64,000 nt of DNA from Peronospora farinosa (Eukaryota; Oomycota; Peronosporomycetes; Peronosporales; Peronosporaceae), in NCBI GenBank assembly GCA_947646735.1, contig CANTFK010000129.1:1-64000 (forward strand), in the 5' to 3' direction. Both the position numbers and the translations under genes were made by a program. Within the stretch, counting starts at the first letter, position 1. Each line of letters begins with the position of its first letter. A model generated the notes under the pieces. It searched no databases, was not told the DNA's origin, and saw only the letters and a program-made list of their open reading frames with translations. Below, piece after piece: positions 21,180 through 32,061 of the stretch.

Positions 21180-22220
21180 TGTGAAGGTTAATAGACGTCA
21201 AAGCGTCCGCACAAAACTGTTGCCGATCGCCGAATCGAACCGCGCAACAGACTTGAAAACAAACACTTTATACGTCGTGGAAGCTGTTGCTATTCTTCCC
21301 GCGCGCAATGAGTGTGATGCAATAAATTCAAGACTGATTTCAATATAAATTAGCATTGTCTAAAAGACGATTGGTTGATATGTAATATTGGGTGCCATCT
21401 CTTTAGATGCGCATTCCTACGTGCTAGCTTTAAAGATGTTGAAGCTCGCTTAATGATGTAACTTACTGACTTCATGTTATGACGCCTAGTCCTAGCTGGA
21501 CGTCATACCCATCAATGTGTATACACGTAGTGTATATCGCATACTCAAGGGTGTGTCACATGGTGTGTTTCCCCAAAGGACAAGTCTACGTACTTACGTA
21601 ACCTTTTTTTAGACTTGCACGTTATGTAGACGGGCGCTTCGTTTAAGAAGCTGCCACGTACTACGCGGGCACACCTTCAAGCAGCGCGAGGAAGCGGTTA
21701 TACCTTCTTACCTCCGCACGCGGTGGTGGTGGTGGTTTTGGCCGGCCGCTTAAAGCGCCGAACCAACTGTTGCCGGCCGCTTACAGCGGTCCGCCCAACG
21801 ATCTTCAAAACAGGCACCTACCTGCGTCACGGAAGCTGTCTCCAGACTTCCCGTGCGCAGTGGACGGTAATAAATAAATTCAAGACTGACTTATATTTAA
21901 TAGGTTTTTAACCAAATTTAAATCTAACTACTAATTGGTCAAATATAAAAGATCGGATACGCGTCTCTTTAGAAGCGTATCCTTGCGTGCGAGCTTAAAG
22001 TATATTTAAGCTCGCTGATGAAGTCTATCTGAAGCGTCACCACGACCCACTGGCGTCATCCCCGTTGAATTTGAATCCATACATGGATATCACATTCACG
22101 AGGGTGGGTCCCATTGATGTGCCACACCCAAGTGGCAGGCCTAAGGAACCTCGTACCCTTTTAGGCCTGCACGTTAAGTACTCTGTGCTTAACGAACCGT
22201 GTAACTATTATCCCGTTACA
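21180..22220 (+). mobile_element. Two diverged copia-family LTRs in tandem, plus orientation
   Basis: 21625-22220 begins TGTAGACGGGC and ends CCGTTACA. It is a diverged inverted relative of the LTRs at 1656-2252 and 17821-18419. The stretch 21180-21624 resembles the inner and right parts of the same LTR (shared 'aataaattcaagactga' and 'gatgtgccacacc'-like blocks), so it is a second, 5'-truncated copy immediately before it. No internal element sequence lies between them. Confidence 0.65.
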
Positions 22221-22299
22221 CGTTAAGTATTGCATACTTGAAGGGTACGTGTAACGTTTGGCCCGTCAAAGTTTTATAAGAAGTGGCGGGTAATTGTTG

Positions 22300-23095
22300 A
22301 TGTAGTTATTAAAGCACTGCAGGGTAGCTCAACTAACAGACGCCACAGTAAGTTGAGCTTACTGTGGCGAAAGATGACGGTGCTGCGAAGATAATTGGCA
22401 GCTCAATTGGTGGAGCTCCTATTAGAGAAGTGTTGAAAGATGACATGAGTGGTGTACATGCTTTTTGGTCTTGGGAGTATTCAATCAGGCATCAATATGC
22501 TCGATAGGCCAGTGGGTCTCGTATCTAATAAAGCTGTACGTCGGGAAAGCAATCAAAGAAGAAGAAACATGCTCGCTATGATGTGGAAGCACTTTGCCTA
22601 CGACGTTCTAGGAAGTGGTTCAAAACAGCTAAAACTGTCAAAAGGAAGAAATTTCCAAAACTTTGAAGGCGGAGCTCAAGCGTAAGGAATCACAAAAAAA
22701 CAAAGCACCAGCGACGACAAAGTCACCAGCAAAACGACAATGGTCAGTAATTTGCTGGAGTCGCTAGGAGTGACTACAGAAAAAGCATGTGGGCGAGGCT
22801 TTACAACAAGCTAGTTAATACGAAACATGCGTCATACTACGGGTGTGCTCTTGACGACAAGCCCTTAGAACGAAGAAATAATGCTGAACGAAGTTTTTGG
22901 TCGCTAGCTGGCAATAGAAGTTGAAGCCTGATACAACTGTCGGTGGTGCCAAGGACAGAACAATGAGGTAGATTTTTCGTATTTTTAATATTCTGATTTC
23001 TTGTGTTATCATTATAGTGTTTTCCAGCACAAATAAATGTACCTTCTCATCACTCTGTCCTACAAACAACCTTCACGTCACATTGTTTTGATGGA
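22300..23095 (+). pseudogene. RXLR effector 3' remnant and flank
   Basis: Only the C-terminal tail and 3' flank of an effector copy are recognisable. A Lys/Gln-rich coding remnant near 22680-22755 ends with the same Asn-Gly-Gln-stop finish as the other copies, followed by the family 3' flank up to 'ccttcacgtcac' at about 23073. Upstream (22380-22680) the sequence is too decayed to align. A small hairpin at 22341-22369 sits at its left edge. It ends only about 10 bases before the TAF1 start codon. Confidence 0.55.
22341..22369. repeat. 12-bp perfect hairpin
   Basis: The arms 22341-22352 and 22358-22369 are exact reverse complements with a 5-nt loop (ttgag). Confidence 0.85.
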
Positions 23096-23104
23096 CGCGG
23101 CGAT

Positions 23105-26100
23105 ATGGCGCCTACCCAACAAGAAGAGCTAATGCTTGCTTCCGCGCCGCCTGAGAGCGCTCGACGCATCCCCACGAGGGCTTCCGACGCCCCCGTATCA
23201 TCTCTTAGTCACGTAGAGTCATTTAGCCAGATGTCGACACCGTCCGCGCTCCCAACCGACGTGTCTTTGAATGGGAAGAAGGCGGCAAATCCTCACTACG
23301 AGGCTGTCGACTTCGCCGCTTTATACCGGCGGCCATCGCGTGATTCCGAGATTCTTACAACGTTGCGGACACTGGAAAAGGAGCTTAAGGAAGCAAAAAT
23401 CCATCTCAAGACGCAGCAGCAAGATCAGAGCTCTGCAGTGGACGCTACAGTCTTCAGCATTGCCAGATTTGCCCCAGACCAACTGCAACAGCTGCTGACG
23501 ACACAGAAGGCCAGAGGAGCCGAGAATGCCGCGGGCAAGGAGTATACAATGCAGTTACATCCTCCTAGAGCCGCAGAGGCTAAGGGGAAGCCTATGCGAC
23601 GCTTTGTGATGTCGTCAGCCACACCGTTCGTCATGATGGCGACAATTGGTGGCAGACCCAATGGCCTTGCGGAGGAGAACGAAAATGACGCCCAGTACCA
23701 TAAGGTGCAGCAGCTCCCGTGGGAGGACCATATCATTTGGGGCATTGACTTTAATGCTGCTGCAAAAGCAGATAGGGTTGTAGAAGAGAGAGATAAAGGA
23801 GTGGAGATTGAAGACTCAGTGGGAAACGTTACAGTCGTGCAGGAAAGTAAGGAAAAAAGTGCAAGTAAAGGGGGTAGCTGGGGGAAGATAGCGAAGACAA
23901 AGAGCGAGAAAACTAGTATGCAGACGTACAAACAGCTGCGTGCTGCGAGAGCTGGTCAGGGAGATGCGGTAACAATGTCAGCAAGTTTGAGTGGTAAAAA
24001 CTTGGATATGACTAAGCCGCGGAACTATCGGTGGGAATTGAAAGACAATTCGAAAAAAACAAGGGGGGACGTTAATGGAGTGACTAAAGAGAAATGCAAG
24101 ACGGAGACGCTTCCTTGTCCTCTGAATATGGAGCTGCAGGACGACTCGTGGGTTGCATCGATTGGTTGGAAGTCTACGCAGGACATGCCGGAGAGCAAGC
24201 TGGTGCTGGATGATAATGATGCGTCGCTCATTTATTCTGTGTCGGAAATGGAAGATGTGCGTCCTACGTTGCGGATTCCTGAACGAAAGTTGGGAGCTGC
24301 TGAGCAAAGGCTGGCGCAGTTGGACAAGCAGCGCATTGAGAAGAAACAGCGTATTGACGAGGTTATGGGCAATCTCGAGTTCGGAGAAGAGACGGCTGAA
24401 GGTCGATTGGGCACAGAGGGTAGTGGCAAAAAGTCGAAGGATACACGTGTGGTCAAAAATATTGGCTACGTGCACCACTCGCTGCCAGCCATGAAGCTTT
24501 CGCTTACTAAGCCTGAACTTCCAAAGACGAAGCTGCGCGACTTTCACAGGCCGCGCGGAAAGTTTAAAATAAACGAGCGGCTGAACTTCTTACCACCGCC
24601 TCCAGGTGCCGCCAAGCTAGCTCCACAGGAGGAGAGCGCCATGGTTACACAAATTAAGAAGAGTTCTGACTTGAACCCGACTGCAGGTGGCAAGTTGATT
24701 CTCATCGAGTACACAGAGCAGCACCCGCCTATGCTGTCGAATCCTGGCATGGCATCTCGTATTCTTCATTATTGGCGGCCACCAGAGGATGCCTCAGCAA
24801 GTTTGGGGATCTTGGGTAAGAAGAAGGCTCGCAAAACACGCCCAAAACCACCAGACATGAAGATGGGCCAGGTCATTACGCTTGGCGATCACGATGAGTC
24901 CCCATTTGTCGGTGATATTCCACCGGGGCGAGTGGTGACTTCACTCAATTCAAAGCTATACAAGGTTCCCATTTTTTCTCATAAACCCACGGTGCCATTT
25001 GCTATAAATGCTGAAGCGCGCGAGCGTAACAACTCGCATATTTTCCTCATGTGTCGTTCTGTGACGAAGAGTAAGAAGGGTGCTGCAACTGATAAGTCGG
25101 GTGGACTTGGAGTTCCGAAGACAACGGTGTATATCATGGAGTTACCGGAGGTCTTTGTGGCAGGGCAAATTGAGCCACAAATCGAAGTTCCGGCGCCAAA
25201 TTCTCGCAGTGCGAACGAGTTTATCCGCCCGTATATGTCGTTCCACATTCTTCGCCTGTTCAAAAAAGCGAGCGATGGTGAACGACTAAAAATTGAGGAT
25301 ATTGCGCGTGCATTCCCGAATCAATCGGGCACTGCTATCCGTAAGCGGATGAAGGAGGTAGCCACATTCGAGCGTGGTGGCAACGACTCAGGCTGGTGGA
25401 AGAAGAAACCAGCTTCGCAATTGCAAAGTGAGGAGGAAATTCGTGCGAGCATTCCGCCTGAAAGTGTATGTCTTTACGAGAGCATGATGTCTGGTCATAG
25501 ACGGCTGCTCGATATTGGATTAACGAAGTTATTCACACCTTCTGGTGTGAATGGAGCAATCAATCATTTGATTCGGCGTCTGGAACTGCGCAAGAATACA
25601 TTGTCAGCGCGTCTTGTGTCAGCTAATCTAGAGAGGCGTGTAAAGGAGAAGGCTCAAGCTGAGCTATGGAAGAAAGACCCTGTCGTACGCAAGCTCGAGA
25701 CCGATATTCAAGTTGCTCGTTATATTAATGAGCAGCTACAGCTTACGCCGTGGAACTTGACAAATAACTACGTGGAGTGCCACCTACAAGGTAAAGGTTC
25801 AGGCATGCTGCAGCTTGGTGGAATTGGTGATCCTACTGGTCGTGGCGAGGGCTTCAGCTTTGTCCGTGTGCCACAGTCCCGCGCCAAGAAAAAAGATGGG
25901 GAGGACGATGCAGCACCTACAGCAGAGAGCAAGATTAGTGCAGAGACTGCAGCCGTACAAAAGGCTGTGGCAGCTGTAACTGGTACGACTGCCGACTTGC
26001 GTAAGCTGAAAATGAAGGAGGCTGGTGATGTGCTGCGCAATCTGGGTCTTGCTGACGCAGATATCAAAAAACTGCGACGCTGGGATCGAATTCACATGGT

Positions 26101-27856
26101 GCGCGAGTTAAGCAGCCGCGCTACAGCCCATGGCGTGGCGGGTAGCTTGAGCAAATTCGCACGTGGTGCGCGCAAGTCGCTTTCTGCGCAACAGCAAGAA
26201 TACCGCAAGAAGTGCGATGTGATTTATGAACGCCAAATGGATGTGCTAGGCTCGACGAAGACTTCATTTTCGTCGGATGAAGAGTCAGACGGTGATGACG
26301 AGCTTGACGAATTGGGTGCTGATGTCGAGGCAGACATCTTAGGAGGCACGGACACAAAGCGTGGTCCAAAGAATTTGTTTCGAAGCGGCGGTGGGGGTCT
26401 TAATCGTTCGAAAGAAGTGCTTGCAGAGCGGGAAGATGCTGTGGAACTACGCCGCCTCATGGAGGAGATGAATGAAGACCAAAGTTCCAGTAGTAAGGCC
26501 AAATCCCCAAGCGCTGTGCGTCGACCTGACGTTGACACCAACAGACTGCGCAATCAGTTACGCGCAAGTGGGATTCGAGAGGGTGGAACAGGAGCTAGTG
26601 GTATTTCATCGGTGTCAGGTATGGGACCACGGTCGAACATGATGTCTCGCGGTGGATCAGCGGTGTCGTCTGCGTTGGCAACCCCTACGGGCCATTTATC
26701 GCGAGTATCTTCACCTACTCACGGAAGCCGTACGCCTACTTTGTCAGAGCCACCAAGTGCCTCCATGAAAAGTTCTGGGAGGAAGGTGCTAAAGCGTGTT
26801 GTCCGCACCATTGAGGAGGACGGAAGTGAGACAGTTCGTATTCAGTTCATCGTGGACGATAAGCAGGTAGCCCGCTTTCTCGCGATGCAGCAACGCAAGG
26901 AGCGCCAGCTAAAGACCGATGAACGTAATCAGCTGCGGAAGCGTAAGCGCATGCTAGCTTTGGAAGACGATGCTACTAGCCAGAGTTTGCTGGACAAGGC
27001 TAAGCGGCGCAAACAGTTGCAAGAAGAATTAAAGCAGTTGCAAAAGACTGAAGCGCACAATAAAGGCTATCAGGAGATGCTGAAGAAGGGTGAAGCTGAT
27101 GACGATGACGATAGTGCCGATGCTGAAGACGCAAGTGGCAAGGGCATCATTCGCTGTACGCAGTGTCTGCAGGTTGGTCACATGCGCACTAACCGCAGCT
27201 GCCCACTATACATGGCTGATGAAGCCCGTACAAAAAAATCGCTGTCGGAAAAGCAGGCGAATGCGGTGCTCGCTGAACCTCTCAAGCTGAAAGTGAAGAA
27301 TAACCCGTCCGTGATTGGTAGCGGCACTAAGATCACTGTCAATCTGGCGGAGCTGCGCGAAGGCGCGCGCAAGCACCACGCTGAAAAGAAGCGCAAGCGA
27401 GAAATGGAGGTGCGCGAGCAGGCAGAGTTATACAAACGTCCGTACGCGAAGGGCACTTTAAAACAGAGTCGCTCACGTATGCCGGTGGAGCATCTGAATA
27501 ATGCATTGGAGGTGGTTCTTGAGCGGCTCGTCGAATTGCCAGAAAGTGAGCTTTTCCGTGTGCCGGTGGATGCAGCCACCGTTGTCAACTATTACCAGAT
27601 TGTGAAGCAGCCGATGGATTTGAGTGCTATTCGTCACAAGATCGAGGCCAAGGAATACGACTCGATGCGGGAGTTTGTCAAGGACCTGGAACTTATAGTG
27701 AACAATTCGCGCATTTTCAACGGCGACTCGACCAAGTCGGCTATCACAGCTAATGCGCAAAAGATGCTTCGTCGTGCTCAAGACGAGATGGCAGCGCTCA
27801 GTGCAGAAGGGGGTATGACTCCTACTACACCGACTGCTGCTACGACACTATACTGA
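23105..27856 (+). CDS. TAF1: Transcription initiation factor TFIID subunit 1 (TAF1)
   Basis: An intronless 1583-residue protein. It is the scaffold subunit of TFIID, which binds core promoters with TBP and other TAFs in the nucleus. Signatures in order: a Trp-Glu-Asp-x-Ile-Ile-Trp motif near residue 205; the conserved Asp-Phe-His-Arg-Pro motif near 480; the TAF1-specific central region with its winged-helix part at about 700-775 (Tyr-Met-Ser-Phe-His-Ile-Leu, ending Gly-Trp-Trp-Lys-Lys); a Lys/Glu-rich helical stretch at about 1240-1330; a zinc knuckle (Cys-x2-Cys...Gly-His...Cys-Pro) near 1350; and a bromodomain at about 1460-1565 (Asn-Tyr-Tyr-x-Ile-Val-Lys-x-Pro-Met-Asp, with the acetyl-lysine Asn in Asn-Ser-Arg-Ile-Phe-Asn). 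Animal TAF1 has two bromodomains; only one is seen here. The ATG is the first in frame after decayed effector sequence. Confidence 0.93.
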   Translation: MAPTQQEELMLASAPPESARRIPTRASDAPVSSLSHVESFSQMSTPSALPTDVSLNGKKAANPHYEAVDFAALYRRPSRDSEILTTLRTLEKELKEAKIHLKTQQQDQSSAVDATVFSIARFAPDQLQQLLTTQKARGAENAAGKEYTMQLHPPRAAEAKGKPMRRFVMSSATPFVMMATIGGRPNGLAEENENDAQYHKVQQLPWEDHIIWGIDFNAAAKADRVVEERDKGVEIEDSVGNVTVVQESKEKSASKGGSWGKIAKTKSEKTSMQTYKQLRAARAGQGDAVTMSASLSGKNLDMTKPRNYRWELKDNSKKTRGDVNGVTKEKCKTETLPCPLNMELQDDSWVASIGWKSTQDMPESKLVLDDNDASLIYSVSEMEDVRPTLRIPERKLGAAEQRLAQLDKQRIEKKQRIDEVMGNLEFGEETAEGRLGTEGSGKKSKDTRVVKNIGYVHHSLPAMKLSLTKPELPKTKLRDFHRPRGKFKINERLNFLPPPPGAAKLAPQEESAMVTQIKKSSDLNPTAGGKLILIEYTEQHPPMLSNPGMASRILHYWRPPEDASASLGILGKKKARKTRPKPPDMKMGQVITLGDHDESPFVGDIPPGRVVTSLNSKLYKVPIFSHKPTVPFAINAEARERNNSHIFLMCRSVTKSKKGAATDKSGGLGVPKTTVYIMELPEVFVAGQIEPQIEVPAPNSRSANEFIRPYMSFHILRLFKKASDGERLKIEDIARAFPNQSGTAIRKRMKEVATFERGGNDSGWWKKKPASQLQSEEEIRASIPPESVCLYESMMSGHRRLLDIGLTKLFTPSGVNGAINHLIRRLELRKNTLSARLVSANLERRVKEKAQAELWKKDPVVRKLETDIQVARYINEQLQLTPWNLTNNYVECHLQGKGSGMLQLGGIGDPTGRGEGFSFVRVPQSRAKKKDGEDDAAPTAESKISAETAAVQKAVAAVTGTTADLRKLKMKEAGDVLRNLGLADADIKKLRRWDRIHMVRELSSRATAHGVAGSLSKFARGARKSLSAQQQEYRKKCDVIYERQMDVLGSTKTSFSSDEESDGDDELDELGADVEADILGGTDTKRGPKNLFRSGGGGLNRSKEVLAEREDAVELRRLMEEMNEDQSSSSKAKSPSAVRRPDVDTNRLRNQLRASGIREGGTGASGISSVSGMGPRSNMMSRGGSAVSSALATPTGHLSRVSSPTHGSRTPTLSEPPSASMKSSGRKVLKRVVRTIEEDGSETVRIQFIVDDKQVARFLAMQQRKERQLKTDERNQLRKRKRMLALEDDATSQSLLDKAKRRKQLQEELKQLQKTEAHNKGYQEMLKKGEADDDDDSADAEDASGKGIIRCTQCLQVGHMRTNRSCPLYMADEARTKKSLSEKQANAVLAEPLKLKVKNNPSVIGSGTKITVNLAELREGARKHHAEKKRKREMEVREQAELYKRPYAKGTLKQSRSRMPVEHLNNALEVVLERLVELPESELFRVPVDAATVVNYYQIVKQPMDLSAIRHKIEAKEYDSMREFVKDLELIVNNSRIFNGDSTKSAITANAQKMLRRAQDEMAALSAEGGMTPTTPTAATTLY

Positions 27857-28021
27857 AGTGAAAGCGGACTGTCCCATTTCAGCACTGTTTATGATAAAAA
27901 ATAATAAGTATGACAACGAAAATGTACTTGGTTCGTGCAAGTTCTTGTCCTTAAATAGTGTAGTACACACTAAGTTGTATCTTCAAAGCTACGAACAAAC
28001 CCCAAAAAAATAAATCCAAAA
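27857..28021 (+). promoter_or_regulatory. Short intergenic spacer TAF1-USP5
   Basis: 165 bp between two same-strand genes. It must hold both the TAF1 3' end and the next gene's promoter. AT-rich, with an aaaataaataa-like stretch at about 27895 that could serve polyadenylation and A-rich sequence directly before the next ATG. No defined core promoter motif is evident. Confidence 0.35.
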
Positions 28022-30601
28022 ATGGCACAACTTCTCACGTCTGCTGCGTGTCGCGTCCGCGTTGCTCGCGCCTCCGACTGCGTGTATCGTGATGAATGTA
28101 TCTTTTCTTTCGACTCGGCTCTATCTCCTTTGGGTTTATACACAAACCTGCGCTCATTTCTATCGTACGGAGCTTTGTGTCTTCGTTTCGATCGCAGCGG
28201 AACATCCGAGACCGCCGTTTACCTGCACCAGCAGCACCATCGCATACCCAAGACTTTATCCTCTTTAAGTAACAACAAAAAACCCACAAAACTTGCAATT
28301 GGTGGTGATGGAGGCTTTATAGCCAACGTAGAAGATAAATTTGAGCTTGAAAAGACGTTTTCCATTGTTTTATTCGGTCCTCAACAACAGGAGCTCGTCC
28401 GAATGTCCCTAGACGATCCAGATCTCCCATTGAAGCTTAAAGAAGCAGCTGATGCTGTGTTGAATCACGAAGGGAACACCGTGACCGAGGAGGTGGCGTC
28501 CTGGCAGGAGGAACTTATGCCTACCAAGTACGCCGAACATTTGAAGCAGGTACCGTCCCCACCATACATTGTGTCGAAACCTTTGGCGTGGAAATGTCAA
28601 GCGTTCGACTGTGACAAGTGCGAGAACTTGTGGCTCAATCTTTCAGATGGCTACATTGGATGTGGTCGAGCGAACTGGGATGGGTCAGGGGGATGTGGTG
28701 CTGCCTTGACGCACTTTAAAGAAACGGGAGAGATTTATCCACTGGCCGTCAAGTTGGGTACGATTACGGCGGAAGGAGGAGATGTGTACAGCTACGCACG
28801 AGATGAAGATGATATGGTCAAGAACCCGCACTTGACCAAACATTTACAACATTTCGGTATCAATGTTAACAATCTACGCAAAACGGACAAGTCAATGAAT
28901 GAACTGCAAGTGGGACTAAATTTATCGTATGAGTTTGAAGCAGTGACGGAGGCCGGCAAGAAACTTGTACCCGTGTCTGGAGCGGAATATATGGGATTTA
29001 AGAATCTGGGGAATAGTTGCTACATGAACTCGGTGCTGCAGCTGCTGTTGGCGTTGCCTGAGGTTCAGGAACGGTATTTCAAGGACACAGACAAAATTTT
29101 CTCTACAGCAGACCCATTGTCGACTTTACCAATGAATGATTTTTCCGCGCAGTTTGCTAAGATCGCGAATGCGGCTCTTACAGATCGATACAAGAAGCAA
29201 TTTTTGACACCCAAGGGCGGCAGCAAGGATGTGGAGGAGGACGATTTACACAATGTCGATCTCAGACCTATTACATTCCGTGCTCTTGTGGGTAAAGGCC
29301 ACCCGGACTTTTCCACGGGGCAGCAGCAAGACGCTGTAGAGTATTTGCAGCATTTGTTGAACTTTATGACTCGAGCCGAGCGTGTTGATGCGAATCGCTT
29401 AGGGCCACTCCTTCCTGGCGGCAATGCCACTAGTGCAGAGCTACCGACCGCAAGCTTATTCAAGTTTAAGCTAGAAGACCGCGTGCAGTGTATGACTTCA
29501 AGTAAGGTGAAATATGTGCCGCGTGACGACATGCTTCTTCAATTGCAGATTCCTCTTGAGGCAGCCACCAATGCCACGCAGGTGACTGCTTACCAAGTGC
29601 TCGAGCAAAAGCGCCAACGTCTCGGTGACAACGAAAAGTCTGAGAAAAGTGAGAATAAGGATAGCAAAGAACGTGTCGTGCCTAACGTTCCATTCGAAGC
29701 GTGCGTTGAAAAGACACTGGCACCCGAAATTATAGAAGATTTTTTGTCTCCAGCTACAGGCAAGAAAGGAAAAGCGCAAAAGACGGTCCGGTTCCGCTCA
29801 TTCCCGCGTTATTTGCTTGTGCAAATGAGACGCTTTTACGTGGCAGAAGACTGGACGCCAAAGAAACTTGAAGTCGAGGTGAAGGTGCCAGAGAAATTTT
29901 CGCTTAGCCGATTTGTGTCCAAGGGTCTTGTGGATGGCGAGGAAGAGATGCCAGAAGCTACTGTGACAAACGGGAGTGCTGCTGGCGTGGAGGTAGATGC
30001 TGCAGACGAAGTCCTTGTGGCTCAACTAGTTTCCATGGGTTTCTCCGAGAATTGCTGCAAGCGCGCAGCGATCGCGACTGGCAACTCCAACGCGGAAGCT
30101 GCTATGGAGTGGATTCTAAGTCACATGGAAGACCCTGACTTTAATGATTCACCTACACCAGCGAGTTCTGCACCCACGGCTGAAGGTGAGTCCGTCAATG
30201 TGGAGCTAGTGTCCAACCTGATGGCAATGGGCTTTACGGAACCTCACGCCAAGTGTGCGCTTCAGCAAACAGACAACAATCCTGACCGCGCCGCTGAGTG
30301 GTTGTTCAGTCACATGGACGACTTGAATGATGCTGTGGCTCAATGCGAAAGCAATTCAGTAATCTCTAGTAATTCTGGGTCATCTGCGAATCGTTTGGAT
30401 AGTGAGACTGTAGGCGACTACTCTCTTGTAGGATTTATCAGCCACGTTGGCAAGAACACCAACTCTGGGCATTACGTTTGCCATATGAAGAAGGAAGGCC
30501 GCTGGATTATCTTTAACGATGACAAGGTGGCTGTGTCAGAGGTACCGCCGCTGGGTGCTGGGTACCTCTACTTGTTCCGTCGCACAGATCCCCAAGCTTA
30601 G
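28022..30601 (+). CDS. Ubiquitin carboxyl-terminal hydrolase 5/13 (isopeptidase T type)
   Basis: An intronless 859-residue cysteine protease predicted to disassemble unanchored ubiquitin chains. Visible domains: a ZnF-UBP at about 185-300 (Cys-x-x-Cys...Gly-Cys-Gly-Arg...Gly-x-Gly-Cys...His), the Cys box Gly-Asn-Ser-Cys-Tyr-Met-Asn-Ser with catalytic Cys at residue 333, two UBA domains (about 664-705 and 730-770, each with a Met-Gly-Phe loop), and the His box Asn-Ser-Gly-His-Tyr-Val near residue 817, followed by Trp-x-x-Phe-Asn-Asp. The UBA pair lies inside the catalytic domain, as in USP5/USP13. Length matches that family (about 860). A zinc-binding Cys near residue 200 and the complete catalytic set suggest an active enzyme. 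Confidence 0.93.
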   Translation: MAQLLTSAACRVRVARASDCVYRDECIFSFDSALSPLGLYTNLRSFLSYGALCLRFDRSGTSETAVYLHQQHHRIPKTLSSLSNNKKPTKLAIGGDGGFIANVEDKFELEKTFSIVLFGPQQQELVRMSLDDPDLPLKLKEAADAVLNHEGNTVTEEVASWQEELMPTKYAEHLKQVPSPPYIVSKPLAWKCQAFDCDKCENLWLNLSDGYIGCGRANWDGSGGCGAALTHFKETGEIYPLAVKLGTITAEGGDVYSYARDEDDMVKNPHLTKHLQHFGINVNNLRKTDKSMNELQVGLNLSYEFEAVTEAGKKLVPVSGAEYMGFKNLGNSCYMNSVLQLLLALPEVQERYFKDTDKIFSTADPLSTLPMNDFSAQFAKIANAALTDRYKKQFLTPKGGSKDVEEDDLHNVDLRPITFRALVGKGHPDFSTGQQQDAVEYLQHLLNFMTRAERVDANRLGPLLPGGNATSAELPTASLFKFKLEDRVQCMTSSKVKYVPRDDMLLQLQIPLEAATNATQVTAYQVLEQKRQRLGDNEKSEKSENKDSKERVVPNVPFEACVEKTLAPEIIEDFLSPATGKKGKAQKTVRFRSFPRYLLVQMRRFYVAEDWTPKKLEVEVKVPEKFSLSRFVSKGLVDGEEEMPEATVTNGSAAGVEVDAADEVLVAQLVSMGFSENCCKRAAIATGNSNAEAAMEWILSHMEDPDFNDSPTPASSAPTAEGESVNVELVSNLMAMGFTEPHAKCALQQTDNNPDRAAEWLFSHMDDLNDAVAQCESNSVISSNSGSSANRLDSETVGDYSLVGFISHVGKNTNSGHYVCHMKKEGRWIIFNDDKVAVSEVPPLGAGYLYLFRRTDPQA

Positions 30602-32061
30602 AATGGAGAAGACGCCACGTGAGTACCGTGACAAAGAGTTAGGGAGTATGAATGTGATAAGTCACAATGCACATGACGTTTCCATTTGTGCACCCCGCTG
30701 GTATCAACAAATGAGGTGACGTAGACCTGCTTCATCCGCAATGTCGTCACCATTTCCGCTATAATCTTGTATTCCTCCGTCCTAAGTTCACTTGGCAAAG
30801 AAATGTTCCGTTGCCGCTACAGTGTTGGTCACATTAGCACAACGCTTGAACGTCCACTGAGGTTTCTGTCTCAACCGTTTCGATCCGACGGTCCGGCAGT
30901 TTATTGCCGTCGCGCCCTGCCTGTCCAAGTGGTCATAAATGCGTCGAAGATCGACGATGTGATGTCGTTCAGGAAAAAGCATTTGGAGATAGAAAACAGC
31001 GCTAGCCACTGACCGAGTGGAGGTAACACGAAGCAACACGATGTCCGGGCCCTCGCTCTTCGTCAGGGCCAGCAACCGCATTTGTCCATACGACAATAGG
31101 ATAATGGAGACCGTCAATTCTTTAGTCCTCTAGAGCCTAAAACACTCGGCAGTTGACACGAAGCTGCCGTTTGTTCTACTCCAGATGGACCCCAACGCCT
31201 CATGGCTCAAAAGTGTTATTGGTGTTAAAAAGAAGCTGGTCGCAAGTTCTCTGAGAACCTCATCGCACTCATTACAGAGACGGTGATCATCTGGTGAAAG
31301 ATCTCATCGAATGTTGTGTGGGCGCTAAATTGCACAACTTCGCCGCGAAGCTTAAGCACTGAAAAGCAGCAGCAGCGGACGGTAGGTCATCCAAAAGGCT
31401 GCGAGCTTTAGAGACCGTCGACGCGGCTTCCTGAGCGGTGACATATGGAAAAAAGGTTCTAGTGCTGCGTGTACATTTCGTTGATGTGAGCTGAAGGATG
31501 CTGTGCTGTTGCTTGCGTTGTAGAAGGCGAGCGCACGGGCGTTCTGTTGATTTTGTGGTGGCTCCACTCGGCTCTGTTAGTGGTTAGCGCTGTTTCTCAA
31601 TCTCCAAATGTTTTGGTTCCTGTGCAACAACACCATCGTCGTTCTTCGACGCATTTCTGGCAATTTGGAGAGACATATGGGTCAAGGGGCGACGACAATA
31701 GACCGCTGGACCGCAGCTCGCTGAAGGTGATTGCGCAACCATCGGTTAATGCTGCAGACGTGAGGTGCTGCTTGGAGTGTCGTGTCCTTTCAAGTTTATC
31801 TTGTTTTGGTTAGCTTGATATCGTCACGGGGCTCACAGTTGCATTTGCCAATCAATCTCATTAAACTGCTTACGCCATGCACAAGTTTTTTTTCACGTAG
31901 TTGATGGCAGTAGCAATAGAACAGGTTGCTCCACACCAATAGATGCAATTCGTAGACGGTGGTTCCACCCTAGTTCAAGTGTTTGAACTAGCTCCGTGCA
32001 GAAAGACATGAAGTTCAACAGAGCGGATCAAATCTTCCCTACTTCAGCAGAAATAGTGCAA
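30602..32061. other. Intergenic stretch without recognisable gene
   Basis: I see only short open frames, most starting at non-ATG codons and overlapping on both strands, with no domain. There is no clear repeat. One Leu-rich stretch near 31550-31600 looks like a signal peptide but lacks an ATG and a credible continuation. Confidence 0.5.

Noticed and set aside
23425..26553. Several minus-strand frames within TAF1
   Set aside because: They are shadows of a long, domain-supported coding frame on the plus strand.
31547..31813. Possible small secreted protein
   Set aside because: It needs a TTG start, and the sequence after the hydrophobic run has no motif; likely chance.
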